A stretch of 64,000 nucleotides of DNA from Opitutia bacterium UBA7350 (GCA_949524905.1 CATINC010000015.1:62001-126000), one strand, 5' to 3'; shown: positions 39,432 to 49,729, counted from the stretch's first letter. Program-made: numbers and translations. Notes: generated from the letters alone by a model not told the origin.

Positions 39432-42400
39432 TTATGCACCCACCGTTTCGTGACGATTGGTATCTTTATTAAATCGCATCGAGATAAGGGAAGAAACGCC
39501 CTTTTCTGGCATAGTGACACCAAAGACGGTATCGGCGTTGGAGATGGTGCGCTTATTGTGAGTAATGATGAGGAATTGGGACTTATCAGTAAATCCGTGG
39601 AGGGTTTCACAGAAACGACCGATATTTGCGTCGTCTAGAGCCGCATCAATTTCATCGAGCACACAAAAAGGACTTGGTTTCACCAGATAGATCGCAAAAA
39701 GCAAGGCTACCGCTGCCATAGTACGTTGCCCGCCGGAAAGCAGCGTTACACTTTTCAGGCGTGTTCCCGGAGGACGGGCAATAATCTCAATTCCTGACTC
39801 AAGAGGATCTTCAGCATCAATCAATTTGAGGTCAGCAGTCCCTCCCCCGGAAAGTTTTTCATAGGTAAAGGCGAAGTTCTTGCGGACTTGCTCAAAAGTA
39901 TCACGAAATAGATTTTGAGAGGTTTCATTGATGGAATCAATGGATTGCACTAAGGCGTTTTTAGAGTTCCAAAGATCCTCACTTTGATGCTTCAAGAAGT
40001 CATGGCGTTCCTTGAGTTCGGTATATTCACTAATCGCCTCCAGATTTACCGGACCCATGCTTGCTAAGCGTCCTCTCAATTCACGTACCTCTTCCTCAAT
40101 ACTGCTCCAGTCAGTTTGGTCCATTTCTGCAAGTTCTTCTTCAGTCAGCTCACCGCAATCAGATTTCGGTCGGGCAGCAATTTTATCGGGATCGTCCATT
40201 TCGTCTAGATTGACACCTTTCTCGAATTCCATCGCTGCCTTCCAGAGCTCCATTTTCCATTCTACTGCAGTGAGCTCCGTTTGGTGGGCATCGCGAGAAT
40301 TTTCCTCGATAAATCCGATTTGCGAGCGCTCTTCAGCAAGCCGCACTTCAAGTTTACTGAGCTCCTGCTCTTCTTTACGACCGGCTTCGCGGCGAACAGA
40401 AAGTGCCTCTTCTCGCTCGATGAGTTCAGTATCGAGTGATTTCAATGCTTCTCGATCACTTTCCAACTGTGAGACCGCAACTTCAAGCGTCCGTTTGAGT
40501 TCGGCACTTTTTTCCAATTCAGATTTAGCAGTGCCTCCCAACTTGGCAATTTGCTCATTCAAGTTATCAATTTCCTGATTACGGCGTAGTATACGTTCCT
40601 GTAAGTCTGCAGTCTCGCGCTGAACCTCCCCGAGGGAGCGATCCAGCGTATCCAAACGTTGTTTTTTTTCTGCTAGTTCGAGGCGGACATCCGCGAGTGC
40701 CTCACGCTTAGCTTCACGAGTTTCGCGGGACTCAATAATCATGCCTTCAATCGAATCGACTTCTGCGCGAGTTCCCTCAAGCCCTTTCCCTGCGTCCAGT
40801 AACTCTTTTTTAGCATCTTCTAGTTTCTGAATGGCCTCACTGTGATGAACGTCCAATGCTTTGATATCGGATATTCCGGTGCTTTGGCTTAATGCATTCT
40901 GTTCCTGCTTATCGGCCATTCCGCGAGCATCCGCTTTCATTGCAGAGAGTTCGTTAGAAAGCTCTGCTAAAAGCTGCCGACAGGTTTCCATATTTGCTTC
41001 TGCTGCTTCACGTTCTTCTTCAACTAAGGCTGCCTGCTCGCGCATTTGGTTGAGCTCCTTGCGTTCTGTTTCTATCTCGCCGCGTAAAAGACGAATTTCA
41101 ACCTCACGCTCAAGCAGACTGGAAGATTGTTGGCCAGAAGCCCGTCCACCGTGAATTAAACCGCGACAATCTAACACCTCGCCCTGCGCAGTCGCTATCA
41201 TAAGAAAGTTAAAATCAGGCTGAGCTTTCCAAAATTCAACTGCATTAGCGAGACTTTCGGTAAAGTAGCATCCTGATAAAAGCCGTTGAGCAGGGGCATA
41301 GAGGGCATCATCACGTACCGTAACTACAGAGGCAGCCGGACGAATTCGCGCAGGTAATTCTACACGAGGTGTGATTCCATTTGCTTCGATATTGATTTGT
41401 AAACACGCACGTCCCATTGATTCGGCATCGAGTGTTCTGATTACAGACAAAGCTTTATCGGCATCACCCACAAACAAAGCCTCCATGGCAGTACCTAAGA
41501 CGGCTTCAAGTGCTTTGGTAAATTCCGGTTGCACTTTGAGTGCTTTTGAGAGTATCGAGACATTTTCTTTAGAAAGCGTTTCACCGAGTCGATCCTCAAG
41601 GATAGCTTTTGCCCCTTCACCAAATCCTTCAAACTTAGCTTGCAGGCCTTCAAGAATATGTAGCTGGGCTGCTTTGCGAGCAATGTCTCGGTCCCGCTCT
41701 TGGATCTTTTCCTGAATGGACCGGAAATTTGCCAGCGAAGCTGATGCACGTTCACGAGCTGACTCATAGGTAGCCTCTCCTTGGGTGACCTCTGCTTTGC
41801 GTTTTACTAAAAGAGTTTCCAATTCGGCACGACTTTTTTCCAATTCCTCAGCCTGTGCTTTGAGTTCAAGATACGATTCATTAAGAGTGGCATGTTTGAC
41901 TTGGTAGGACTTAAGATCAACTTCTAAAGTCGTGCAGGTCGAACGTGCTCGATTGATCCGGTTTTCAGCGTGTAAGACATTTTGACGGCCTTGCTGTAAC
42001 TCTGCTTCTAAACTCCCGAGGGTTTCTTGGGCTTGTACCAATTCATTACTCTGTTCCTGAAAAATTCTGTCGGAGTCATCAACAACATCCAACTGTAGTT
42101 GTTTATTTTCGGTCGCATCTTGGGCGCGACTAGCAAGTGTAACTTTTTGTTGCTCAAGTTCTGCTATCTCTACACCTAGGCCCTCGATACGAGCCTGCAA
42201 GTCCTTGGTGCGAATTTCCGCAAACTCTGACTGATTCTCCGCATTTTCTTTTTCTGAGCGCAGATTAAAGACCCGTTGTTGCAACTCCTGCATCCCTTCA
42301 AATTTTTCAGCGCGGGCGGTCTTCTGCTCCGCCAAGGCAGTCTCCTCGCTGCTCAATCCTTCGCGGTGCGCTTTTAGGGCATCCTGAAGTGCTTTTGCAC

Positions 42401-43139
42401 GGCTAGTTACTCGCTCAATGGATTCACGTAAATTTGCATGCCGGTAAGCACCATAAGCAAGATCAAGGTGGGCGTAGCGATGTTGTAGGCGTTGGTAACG
42501 AAGCGCCTTACTGGCTTGCCGTTTTAAAGATCCGATTTGGCGACTGACCTCTTCAATAACATCGGTGACGCGGGCAAGGTTAGCATCCACCAAAGCAAGC
42601 TTGTTGAGCGCCTCCTTGCGCTGTGCTTTGTAAAGCGTGATTCCAGCCGCTTCTTCGAAGATTACTCGGCGTTCCGCTGGATTCGTTGAAAGAATTTGGT
42701 CGATCTGCCCTTGCAACATGAATGAGTAAGAAACCCGACCTACTCCGGTATTGGCAAAAAGTCGTTGGATGTCTTTTAAACGAGAAGTCTTACCATTAAT
42801 GGCGTACTCACTGCCACCTTCACGATTAACCCGTCGCGACACCTCAACCTCGTTAAAGGCAGTGCCAAGCTCAGCTTCGCAATCAGTAAACGTCAACGCG
42901 ACCTCACAAAAGGGAAGCGCGCGTCGTTTATCACTGCCTTCAAAAATTACGTCCTGCATAGAGGCTCCCCGCAAAGCCTTTGCGCTTTGTTCACCCAAAA
43001 CCCAGCGAATGGCGTCTACGATGTTACTTTTGCCACAACCATTTGGTCCTACCACTGCGGTCACTCCTGGTCGCAAATCTAGGCGCGTACGATCTGCAAA
43101 ACTTTTAAAACCACTAATGGAGATCTCTTTTAGGTGCAT
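39432..43139 (-). CDS. smc: Chromosome segregation protein SMC
   Basis: 1235 residues with the full SMC layout: N-terminal ATPase half with Walker [20 protein letters not shown] (about 31-49), long coiled coil (about 170-500), hinge (about 520-650, around [16 protein letters not shown] and CRGLIHGG), return coiled coil (about 680-1010), and C-terminal half with the signature [19 protein letters not shown] and Walker [16 protein letters not shown]. It organises and compacts DNA with ScpA/ScpB. It starts a minus-strand run that continues to 32260, and is divergent from the LOG-family gene with 154 bases between. Confidence 0.95.
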   Translation of the reverse strand: MHLKEISISGFKSFADRTRLDLRPGVTAVVGPNGCGKSNIVDAIRWVLGEQSAKALRGASMQDVIFEGSDKRRALPFCEVALTFTDCEAELGTAFNEVEVSRRVNREGGSEYAINGKTSRLKDIQRLFANTGVGRVSYSFMLQGQIDQILSTNPAERRVIFEEAAGITLYKAQRKEALNKLALVDANLARVTDVIEEVSRQIGSLKRQASKALRYQRLQHRYAHLDLAYGAYRHANLRESIERVTSRAKALQDALKAHREGLSSEETALAEQKTARAEKFEGMQELQQRVFNLRSEKENAENQSEFAEIRTKDLQARIEGLGVEIAELEQQKVTLASRAQDATENKQLQLDVVDDSDRIFQEQSNELVQAQETLGSLEAELQQGRQNVLHAENRINRARSTCTTLEVDLKSYQVKHATLNESYLELKAQAEELEKSRAELETLLVKRKAEVTQGEATYESARERASASLANFRSIQEKIQERDRDIARKAAQLHILEGLQAKFEGFGEGAKAILEDRLGETLSKENVSILSKALKVQPEFTKALEAVLGTAMEALFVGDADKALSVIRTLDAESMGRACLQINIEANGITPRVELPARIRPAASVVTVRDDALYAPAQRLLSGCYFTESLANAVEFWKAQPDFNFLMIATAQGEVLDCRGLIHGGRASGQQSSSLLEREVEIRLLRGEIETERKELNQMREQAALVEEEREAAEANMETCRQLLAELSNELSAMKADARGMADKQEQNALSQSTGISDIKALDVHHSEAIQKLEDAKKELLDAGKGLEGTRAEVDSIEGMIIESRETREAKREALADVRLELAEKKQRLDTLDRSLGEVQRETADLQERILRRNQEIDNLNEQIAKLGGTAKSELEKSAELKRTLEVAVSQLESDREALKSLDTELIEREEALSVRREAGRKEEQELSKLEVRLAEERSQIGFIEENSRDAHQTELTAVEWKMELWKAAMEFEKGVNLDEMDDPDKIAARPKSDCGELTEEELAEMDQTDWSSIEEEVRELRGRLASMGPVNLEAISEYTELKERHDFLKHQSEDLWNSKNALVQSIDSINETSQNLFRDTFEQVRKNFAFTYEKLSGGGTADLKLIDAEDPLESGIEIIARPPGTRLKSVTLLSGGQRTMAAVALLFAIYLVKPSPFCVLDEIDAALDDANIGRFCETLHGFTDKSQFLIITHNKRTISNADTVFGVTMPEKGVSSLISMRFNKDTNRHETVGA

Positions 43140-43293
43140 GCGGGGAGGATTCGGATTGTTCAGTTATAAGCTATAAACGTTTAAAACAAACAGTGGTAAC
43201 CTGCCTCGCAACCACAAAAATTGATTGTGCTAAATTGTTGATGCCAAGCCCGGCTTAACCCAGCCTTTGTTATTACCCATATAATATTAAAAA

Positions 43294-44142
43294 ATGAACC
43301 TCCCTGGAAACGCACCAAACAGCTCATGGCCTACAAAGGCCTATAAAAACCTAGATTTTTTAAATTCAGACCCTGCCCGACAGATTCGAATCCTTTGCGA
43401 GATGATTGAACCAGGCCTTCGTTTAGAGGAACAGGGCATCCAAGATACCATTGTCCTGTTTGGCTCTGCCCGCCTGACCGATAAAAAGACTGCCAGCGAA
43501 AAGCTGGAAACCGTAAATAAGGAGATTGAGGCAACAAAAAATCCAAGCGCTGAATTGTTAAGCCAACGGCACAAGGCAAAAGCCATGCTCCGCTCAGCGC
43601 CTTATTACGATGCTGCTATGCAACTTTCCGAAGCCCTTTCAAAATGGTCCCTAGAATTACCAGAAGCACATCGGGAACGCTTCACCATATGCTCGGGAGG
43701 CGGACCTGGGATCATGGAAGCAGCCAACCGTGGCGCCGCTAAGGCAGGCGCAAAGTCCATCGGCCTCGGCATCAGTCTTCCCTTTGAGCAAACCAACAAT
43801 GCCTACATTCCAGATGCACTAAGTTTTGAGTTTCATTATTTCTTCGTTCGAAAATATTGGTTTGTCTCCATGGCGAAAGCCTTAGTGGCTTTTCCAGGTG
43901 GTTTCGGCACTTTAGATGAGCTCTTCGAAACCCTGACGCTCATCCAAACCCAAAAAACCGAAAAAGTACCGCCCATCGTGTTGTATGGTCGCGAATTTTG
44001 GGAGCGCATCGTAGATTTTCAGGCACTGGCTGAGTGGGGTACAATCTCCCATCAAGACCTTGAGCTCATCCAATTCGCAGACAGTGTAGACGAAGCCTAT
44101 ACGTTTATAACTGAACAACTCGCCAAGGAGTACTTGACGTAG
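43294..44142 (+). CDS. LOG family protein (nucleoside-5'-monophosphate phosphoribohydrolase-like)
   Basis: 282 residues of the TIGR00730 / 'lysine decarboxylase' Rossmann family, which in characterised cases cleaves the base from AMP-type nucleotides (LOG, PpnN). Signatures: FTICSGGGPGIMEAANRGA (about 127-145) and VAFPGGFGTLDELFETLTLIQT (about 198-219). The first 90 residues are an extension that includes a helical insert (around KKTASEKLETVNKEIEATKN) between the first strand and the rest. The older decarboxylase name is not correct for this fold. It converges on the ligase gene with 11 bases between. Confidence 0.85.
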   Translation: MNLPGNAPNSSWPTKAYKNLDFLNSDPARQIRILCEMIEPGLRLEEQGIQDTIVLFGSARLTDKKTASEKLETVNKEIEATKNPSAELLSQRHKAKAMLRSAPYYDAAMQLSEALSKWSLELPEAHRERFTICSGGGPGIMEAANRGAAKAGAKSIGLGISLPFEQTNNAYIPDALSFEFHYFFVRKYWFVSMAKALVAFPGGFGTLDELFETLTLIQTQKTEKVPPIVLYGREFWERIVDFQALAEWGTISHQDLELIQFADSVDEAYTFITEQLAKEYLT

Positions 44143-44153
44143 TTCCCTAGCCC

Positions 44154-45629
44154 TTAAACCGGCTCCAAAATTCGCTCTCGATGCAAGACCAATAACTTGC
44201 AACTGAGGCAGGCAAACCCATTTAGAGCAACCCAGTATGCTGGGCTTTGAAAAATGAATTCTACAAAGGCGTGACAAAGAATCACGGCAACCCCAGCGAA
44301 GAGCATCAATGCTGCTAGACGATTTCCTTTTGATCGGAATAAAGCCAAAAAACCCCAATAGGCGCCCCCCATAACAACCAGACTACATCCCACAATTCCG
44401 TATTCCGCCACAAACTGCACCAGATCATTGTGAGCGTATACAAAATAATTCCGACCCCACCAGCCTCGTTTCCGATGATATCCACGATAGAATAACTCAG
44501 GGTTATTCTTCTGATACATCGGGAAAATATAACTCCAGCTTCCGGCTCCCCAACCATATACCAAACGGTTTTGAGCCATCTCCCAAGTGATTTTGGTGCT
44601 CATGATACGCTTATCTGAGTCCATATTTTCAATGCTTGCCTCAATATCACCAAAACGCTTCTCGATAGCCTCTACATCAATGTAGCGCACAATGGAATAA
44701 CCGGAGGCAATGAGTAAAACGAAGATCAGTAGCGAAGCAAGTATGGCACTATTAAATGAGTGGGAGAAAACACTGCGCAAAAATGCTACAGGCAAAAAGA
44801 AACCGGCAAATACCGCCCCAAAAAGAATTCCACCGCGTGACAGGGCGAGTCCTATTGAAAGTACGACTAAAAAAACAAAGAAAAGTAGTAACAGATACGG
44901 ACCCCCTTTCTGCATATGTCGCTCACTTCTATTATAATGATAAAAATAGAGAAAAGCACACCCAATCAAAATCAGAATCAGGTAGGCCACGGCATGATTG
45001 CGGTAAAAGAAAGAACCCCAAAAATTTGGATTGGCAGATTCTATTAACCAGAGTACTTTAGACGCCTCCATATATTTCTGGGCTATGGCAATCATTGACA
45101 TCAGCACGCCGCTCACCACAAAAGCCCACAATGCTATGAGAACCGACTTTCGGCGACGTAAACCAACCCAAAGTCCCCAACAAAGAGCAAAAGCTGCGCT
45201 ATAATAATTAAAAACACGTAAAGCGCTTACGGGCTCGTAGTTCGAATCAACACCAGTAGGCAACCAGTCAATGTAACTGCCCCTTATGGCATGCTCCACA
45301 TACCAGCCAGTACCAACATATTTCTGCGCCCACTCGCTATTCAGACCTTGAATGCTTATATAAACTAACAATAGAAAACTAAGCCAGAAGAAGGGAAAGC
45401 GAATTAACCGAGCTATGTTTGCTCGATTTCCATGCTGCCCATCCATGCCATTCCAGCGCTCTGGCATTGGCATAATCGACGCCAAGAAAGTTAATATCCC
45501 ACCCGTCAAGAACGTTATGATCGACCATTGCATCATACCCGAAAAAGCCCACGCCGTAAAAATCAGGGTCGTCCCTCCCGCGAATAAGACAAGCCGTTCA
45601 CGCAAAGCTAATGGTGTTTGCGATAACAT
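44154..45629 (-). CDS. O-antigen ligase / polymerase-like membrane protein (Wzy_C family)
   Basis: 491 residues with about eleven membrane helices and a large outside loop between the later helices (about 345-415) containing RLVYGWGAGSWSYIFPMYQ, where O-antigen ligases have the conserved G-x-G-x-G-type motif, and YFVYAHNDLVQFVAEYGIVG, with the conserved 'H-N' pair. It would transfer or polymerise sugar chains at the periplasmic face. WaaL and Wzy cannot be separated on sequence alone. It lies 4 bases downstream of kdsD, so the two form one unit. Confidence 0.8.
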   Translation of the reverse strand: MLSQTPLALRERLVLFAGGTTLIFTAWAFSGMMQWSIITFLTGGILTFLASIMPMPERWNGMDGQHGNRANIARLIRFPFFWLSFLLLVYISIQGLNSEWAQKYVGTGWYVEHAIRGSYIDWLPTGVDSNYEPVSALRVFNYYSAAFALCWGLWVGLRRRKSVLIALWAFVVSGVLMSMIAIAQKYMEASKVLWLIESANPNFWGSFFYRNHAVAYLILILIGCAFLYFYHYNRSERHMQKGGPYLLLLFFVFLVVLSIGLALSRGGILFGAVFAGFFLPVAFLRSVFSHSFNSAILASLLIFVLLIASGYSIVRYIDVEAIEKRFGDIEASIENMDSDKRIMSTKITWEMAQNRLVYGWGAGSWSYIFPMYQKNNPELFYRGYHRKRGWWGRNYFVYAHNDLVQFVAEYGIVGCSLVVMGGAYWGFLALFRSKGNRLAALMLFAGVAVILCHAFVEFIFQSPAYWVALNGFACLSCKLLVLHRERILEPV

Positions 45630-45633
45630 TTAA

Positions 45634-46620
45634 CTATGAAAAATTCGGCTGGTGTGCGTCATGCAGGCGTATGAGCCCTTGCAAAACTCCAGTCTCGGGT
45701 TCTGTAACTGGTAAAACTGATATTTGAGAGCTGCGCGTTTCCATTAAGCGCACCGCTTCACCAAGAGTTAATGACTTTTGAATCGTGATTGGATCCTTCG
45801 TCATACTATCCGCCATTGTCATACTTAAATCCAAATCATCCGCTGCTAATAATCGCCGCACATCGCCATCCGTTAGCAAACCACGCAAGATTCCCTTTGA
45901 ATCAATCACGCAGGCAGCACCAAGAGTATGGCGAGACATTTCAATAACCGCCTCCCGAAGCGTCGCCCTTTCGGCAACCTGCGCTACTCGTTCCAATGGG
46001 TGCATGACATCTCCAACCGTTAGCAAAAGATTACGCCCTAACTGCCCTCCTGGGTGAAAGCTAGCGAATTCTTCAGCGGTGAAGCCACGCGCATTTACCA
46101 GAGCAGATGCCAAGGCATCTCCCAGCGCCAAGCTCACGGTGGAACTCGAAGTCGGCATTAAATTTAAGGGATCGGCCTCCCGCTCCACACTGGCATCCAG
46201 AACTGCATCGGCAGCCGTGGCAATGGGTGACTCCGTATTGCCTACGATTGCGATGACTGGCGATGCCTGCTTTCGGAAAAAAGGCATCAACCGCAAAAGC
46301 TCTTCCGTACTGCCACTCTTAGAAAGTAAAATGGTAGGGTCACCCGCTTGATATAAACCTAGATCTCCATGAATCGCCTCGGCAGCATGCAGGAAAACCG
46401 CAGGCGTCCCACTGCTTGTCAAGGTCGCCGCCAACTTTGAACCTATGTGCCCCGACTTGCCAATACCACAAACAACCACTTTTGAAGGCGCCTTCTGTAA
46501 AATTTCAACCGCCTTTTCAAATTCCGCATCCAATCGACTAGCAGAAGCCTCAATTGCTGCCGCCTCGGCACGCATTACGGCCTGAGCAACCTCTAGACTT
46601 TTGGATAAATCATCACTCAT
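45634..46620 (-). CDS. kdsD: Arabinose-5-phosphate isomerase (KpsF/GutQ/KdsD family)
   Basis: 328 residues: an SIS sugar-isomerase domain (about 40-180; VVCGIGKSGHIGSKLAATL, GTPAVFLHAAEAIHGDLG, LLSKSGSTEE) and a CBS pair (about 205-325; LGAACVIDSKGILRGLLTDGD). It converts ribulose 5-phosphate to arabinose 5-phosphate, the precursor of Kdo in LPS. This agrees with the lipid A genes at 54838-56952. A terminator-like hairpin lies just upstream of its ATG (46628-46661). The ligase gene follows 4 bases after its stop. Confidence 0.92.
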   Translation of the reverse strand: MSDDLSKSLEVAQAVMRAEAAAIEASASRLDAEFEKAVEILQKAPSKVVVCGIGKSGHIGSKLAATLTSSGTPAVFLHAAEAIHGDLGLYQAGDPTILLSKSGSTEELLRLMPFFRKQASPVIAIVGNTESPIATAADAVLDASVEREADPLNLMPTSSSTVSLALGDALASALVNARGFTAEEFASFHPGGQLGRNLLLTVGDVMHPLERVAQVAERATLREAVIEMSRHTLGAACVIDSKGILRGLLTDGDVRRLLAADDLDLSMTMADSMTKDPITIQKSLTLGEAVRLMETRSSQISVLPVTEPETGVLQGLIRLHDAHQPNFS

Positions 46621-46623
46621 TTC

Positions 46624-46661
46624 TAAAAAATAGCCCCTTTAAGACAAAGGTAAAGCTATTT
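46624..46661 (-). promoter_or_regulatory. Terminator-like hairpin in the kdsD leader
   Basis: On the minus strand the sequence reads AAATAGC-TTTA-CCTTT-gtctt-AAAGG-G-GCTATTT followed at once by more T residues, seven bases before the kdsD ATG. Arms on the plus strand: AAATAGC 46628-46634 with GCTATTT 46655-46661, and CCTTT 46636-46640 with AAAGG 46646-46650. A 12-bp interrupted stem with a T-run is the shape of an intrinsic terminator, but here it sits in front of a gene; attenuation or control of ribosome access is possible. Confidence 0.4.
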
Positions 46662-46721
46662 GGAACTTACTTTTTACTCGCATTACTTAAAAATCACATT
46701 ATTTTTAACAAATAGTATATT

Positions 46722-47492
46722 ATGCTTAAAAAAATACTTTTTTCCCTTCTTGGATTAGCGATAATTATTATAGCTGGGCTCTTCTTTTTCGGTCCCTATA
46801 TCCTCAATAAAGGCGTAACAACCGCAATCAATACTTTTGGTTCAACCGTTACCCAAACTCCAGTAAGTGTTGAAGCAGTCGACTTGTCCTTGACGAGCGG
46901 CAGAGGCGGCATTCACGGTTTTGTGGTCGGCAACCCGGAAGGCTATAAAAGCGAAAATATCCTCGAGGTACAAGACATAGAAGTTGAGGTCGCCACCTCC
47001 AGCTTAACCAGCGATACCGTAGTTGTGAATAAGCTTCATATCGTGAGCCCTAAAATAAGCTACGAAAAAACCCTTAAAGGCAATAACATTAAAGATCTGC
47101 AGAAAAATATCCAAGCGTTCACTGAAAAACTTTTGGGCGAACATACCCAAGATTTAAATGACGAAAAAGAAGCAAAGGGAGTAGATCAAGACGACAAAAA
47201 AATTATCATTGAGGACTTTAAAATTGTAGATGGCACAATTTACGCTGGCCTCATGGGGGTTGGCATGGAAATTCCGCTTCCGACTATTTCCCTTGAAAAC
47301 ATCGGTGCAAGCGACGGCCCCACCTTCGCTGAAAGCCTAGAGCAAGTCTTTCGTGAAATCCTCAACGTAATCGGTTCTACCTTTAAGGACTCCACCGAGA
47401 TTTTTACCGAAGGCGGTAAAGCGACCCTCGATGTAACTAAAGAACAAATTCTCGATCGGGGCGTCAGTGAGCTCCAAAAGCTCTTCAACTAA
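46722..47492 (+). CDS. AsmA-like membrane-anchored protein
   Basis: 256 residues with an N-terminal anchor (about 4-27, ILFSLLGLAIIIIAGLFFFG) and a periplasmic part that resembles the start of AsmA/DUF748 proteins: VSVEAVDLSLTSGRGGIHGF, then a strand set VQDIEVEVATSSLTSDTVVV and VNKLHIVSPKISYEKTL, and the paired DFKIVDGTIYAGLM. It is much shorter than AsmA (about 600). A charged linker (about 140-165) splits it. Larger relatives move lipids or assist envelope assembly; whether this one does is not known. The gene stands alone on the plus strand, divergent from kdsD. Confidence 0.6.
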   Translation: MLKKILFSLLGLAIIIIAGLFFFGPYILNKGVTTAINTFGSTVTQTPVSVEAVDLSLTSGRGGIHGFVVGNPEGYKSENILEVQDIEVEVATSSLTSDTVVVNKLHIVSPKISYEKTLKGNNIKDLQKNIQAFTEKLLGEHTQDLNDEKEAKGVDQDDKKIIIEDFKIVDGTIYAGLMGVGMEIPLPTISLENIGASDGPTFAESLEQVFREILNVIGSTFKDSTEIFTEGGKATLDVTKEQILDRGVSELQKLFN

Positions 47493-47620
47493 CGATACCT
47501 CACTGATGGTGAAAGTCGCGCACTAGCTCGCTTTGCTCAGTCTCAAGGGCTCGTGAGGCCGCTACCCCAAACTCCCTTGACCGGGCCTACTCCGTCGAAC
47601 CGGGGTCTCATCCAGCCCAT
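47493..47620. other. GC-rich, structured non-coding spacer
   Basis: About 128 bases that look richer in G+C than the surrounding genes and carry no sensible frame. They contain an inverted repeat TCAAGGG (47543-47549) / CCCTTGA (47574-47580), a smaller TCAC/GTGA hairpin just after the upstream stop, and a bulged GACCGG / CCGGGGTC pairing further on. It lies between the AsmA-like gene and the terminator of tRNA-Tyr. It could be a dispersed repeat copy, a structured RNA element or a remnant of another RNA gene. No identity is claimed. Confidence 0.35.
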
Positions 47621-47622
47621 AA

Positions 47623-47650
47623 AAAAACCCAATTTTGAAATTGGGTTTTT
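47623..47650 (-). terminator. Intrinsic terminator after tRNA-Tyr
   Basis: Perfect 13-bp inverted repeat, AAAAACCCAATTT (47623-47635) and AAATTGGGTTTTT (47638-47650), with flanking A and T runs. On the minus strand it begins three bases after the CCA end of tRNA-Tyr and ends in a run of T, so it should stop the tRNA transcript. It is nearly symmetrical and may also stop plus-strand transcripts from the AsmA-like gene. Confidence 0.8.
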
Positions 47651-47739
<89 letters not shown>

Positions 47740-47824
47740 GTCCAATGACTGAACGAAGCAAACTAGTATACCGATGGAGGATGCCAAGTTTTTTTTGTGA
47801 ATTTATGCTAGCTGTGGCGCTCTA

Positions 47825-48730
47825 TCAACCGCCCAGTAGAGTCATCACATTTTCGATATGCGCATCTACGTAGGCACTGAAACCGAAAAAATAAATCAGT
47901 CCTGCTAAGGATAACATTGGGCCAAAAGGCACTTGAGTGCCAAAGGCTACCGTTTCCTGAGTATTGTTTTCGTCCACAATTACGGTTTGCTGCCATCCAA
48001 AAATTCGTCCTAAAATAATAAGTGGCAATAACACCAGGCAGCCCAAAACCGCCCCGCCAAACATACCAAAGAGCGCTCCCTGCCAGCCACAAAAAGCGCC
48101 AATACAACCTAGGAATTTTACGTCGCCCTCACCCATGGCTGGCTTGCGTAAAATTAATTCACCCAAGATTGCGATCCAATAAACCAAGCCTGCTCCGACT
48201 ATAGCTCCCGTTACCGCAATCAGGCCAGATTTCAAATTCCCTTCCAAGTTGCTGGCATCGATGCCATGCAATTCAGGAACGCAAAAAGACCCTATTACTC
48301 CAAGTATCATACCCCCAATAGAGACGCGGTCAGGAATAATCATGTGGTCGAAATCAACAAACGTTCCAACTATCATGAGCGAAACAAACAGCATTCCGGT
48401 CAATGCAACAAAAGGAGAAAATTGAATCCAACAGGCTACAAAAATCAATCCCGTCAGCAACTCGAGTAAAGCATAACGTAAACTAAAGGCGTTCCCGCAA
48501 CAGGCAGCTTTTCCACGCAGCATGAACCAACTCAAAATCGGAATATTGTAATTCCAAGGGATTCGCTCTCCACAAGCACAGCTTGAGGGTGGCTTTACCA
48601 CTGAGTGATTATTAGGAATTCGGTAAATACAAACGTTCAAAAAGCTCCCGATTACTGCGCCAAAAATAAAGATTACCACTGGAATGAACCCAGGTAACTC
48701 AGCAGAAATAATTTCAAAATTCTCAAGCAT
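47825..48730 (-). CDS. pilD: Type IV prepilin peptidase
   Basis: 301 residues, about eight membrane helices. N-terminal methylase-type part (GAVIGSFLNVCIYRIPNNHSV, then the Cys-bearing loop SSCACGERIPWNYNIPILSW and AACCGN) and the peptidase part with the two aspartates in VDFDHMIIPD and GEGDVKFLG. It cuts and methylates prepilins or pseudopilins in the inner membrane. No pilus assembly genes are nearby; the only pilin-like ORF in the window is at 10470-10736. Its ATG overlaps the end of aroE by 8 bases (ATGCTTGA). Confidence 0.93.
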   Translation of the reverse strand: MLENFEIISAELPGFIPVVIFIFGAVIGSFLNVCIYRIPNNHSVVKPPSSCACGERIPWNYNIPILSWFMLRGKAACCGNAFSLRYALLELLTGLIFVACWIQFSPFVALTGMLFVSLMIVGTFVDFDHMIIPDRVSIGGMILGVIGSFCVPELHGIDASNLEGNLKSGLIAVTGAIVGAGLVYWIAILGELILRKPAMGEGDVKFLGCIGAFCGWQGALFGMFGGAVLGCLVLLPLIILGRIFGWQQTVIVDENNTQETVAFGTQVPFGPMLSLAGLIYFFGFSAYVDAHIENVMTLLGG

Positions 48731-49694
48731 CAGAACTTTCCCTTTCTTTTTTAGCTAAAGCCGCTTCGGCTGCATTCCGCATAACTGTAGCATCCACAGT
48801 CTGCCCAGTCCAAATTTCCAGTGCGCGCGCACCTTGATACACCAGCATCGAGAGCCCATTAGCGCATTTCATCCCACGGGAAGCAGCCGCAGTTAACAAC
48901 TGCGTCTGCGGTGGATTATAGACCATGTCATAGGCGACCCAATCCGATGGCAATGCCTGCACCTCAATCGGCGAAGGATCATCTCCCCTCAGACCCAATG
49001 AAGTTGCATTAATGAAAATTCCGACTTTTGGCAGATCCTCCGGCAAAGCGGCGAGGGAAAAAACTTCTACCTCCATTAACTTACCAAGGGCAGCTAAAAT
49101 TTCCCGAAGCTCACCAAGGCGTTCAGGTGTTCGATTTCCCAGATATAATTTCTTGCATCCAGAAAGCAGACATTGCACCGCTGCCGCACGTGCAGCCCCG
49201 CCTGAACCCGCCAGCATGACCACAGAGCCTTTCAAGCTTTGACCTAGCGTTGCCAACAATCCTCGCTCAAGCCCGTAACCATCGGTATTATAGCCAAGCC
49301 ATCCATCATCCCCTCGCTTGAGAGTATTGACGGCACCCATCGCCATGGCATCACCCGATAAATCCGTCACCGTTTTCAGTGCCAACACTTTATGGGGCAC
49401 GGTTAAATTAACACCCTCAAATCCTTTCGAGTAGAAGCCTTGCAATGCGCTTGATAGCTCCACGGCAGGAACCGTAAATCGGTAATAAGCCCAGTCCTTA
49501 AAATGTTGATCTGTTTGCGCCAGTTTTGATATAGCAGTGTTGTGCATGACAGGACTCAATGAATGTTCCACAGGATCACCCAATACCGCTAGCGGCGTGC
49601 CGTGAAATTCCAAGCGATCGAGATCCTCAAGCGTGTAAGTTTTGTGTGTATCCATTGGGCTGGGTTCAGGAATCGGGCGCAAGTTCCATTCCAT
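48723..49694 (-). CDS. aroE: Shikimate dehydrogenase
   Basis: 323 residues; reduces 3-dehydroshikimate with NADPH. Substrate loop LGDPVEHSLSPVMHN (about 37-51), catalytic Lys in NLTVPHKVLALKT, cofactor loop LAGSGGAARAAAVQCLLSG followed by LGNRTPERL, and YDMVYNPPQTQLL near the end. The first 30 residues are an extension not found in E. coli AroE; a second ATG at 49655 would remove 13 of them. It is followed by pilD with an 8-base overlap and preceded by yggS 35 bases away. Confidence 0.93.
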   Translation of the reverse strand: MEWNLRPIPEPSPMDTHKTYTLEDLDRLEFHGTPLAVLGDPVEHSLSPVMHNTAISKLAQTDQHFKDWAYYRFTVPAVELSSALQGFYSKGFEGVNLTVPHKVLALKTVTDLSGDAMAMGAVNTLKRGDDGWLGYNTDGYGLERGLLATLGQSLKGSVVMLAGSGGAARAAAVQCLLSGCKKLYLGNRTPERLGELREILAALGKLMEVEVFSLAALPEDLPKVGIFINATSLGLRGDDPSPIEVQALPSDWVAYDMVYNPPQTQLLTAAASRGMKCANGLSMLVYQGARALEIWTGQTVDATVMRNAAEAALAKKERESSDA

Positions 49695-49729
49695 GAGCTT
49701 GTCGCTCAGAGACGCCTATTGGAAGTCAA

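Noticed and set aside
40012-40578. 188-codon open frame on the plus strand
   Set aside because: Antisense to smc; the Ser-rich composition mirrors the Glu/Arg-rich coiled coil on the other strand.
42751-43176. 141-codon open frame on the plus strand
   Set aside because: Antisense to the SMC ATPase head; no family pattern.
43294-44142. Lysine decarboxylase
   Set aside because: The PGGFGTLDE motif belongs to the LOG nucleotide hydrolase family; the decarboxylase name is an old misannotation.
47740-47824. Promoter of tRNA-Tyr with TTGGCA and TATACT
   Set aside because: The spacing between them is 11 bases, too short for a -35/-10 pair. TATACT alone may be the -10.
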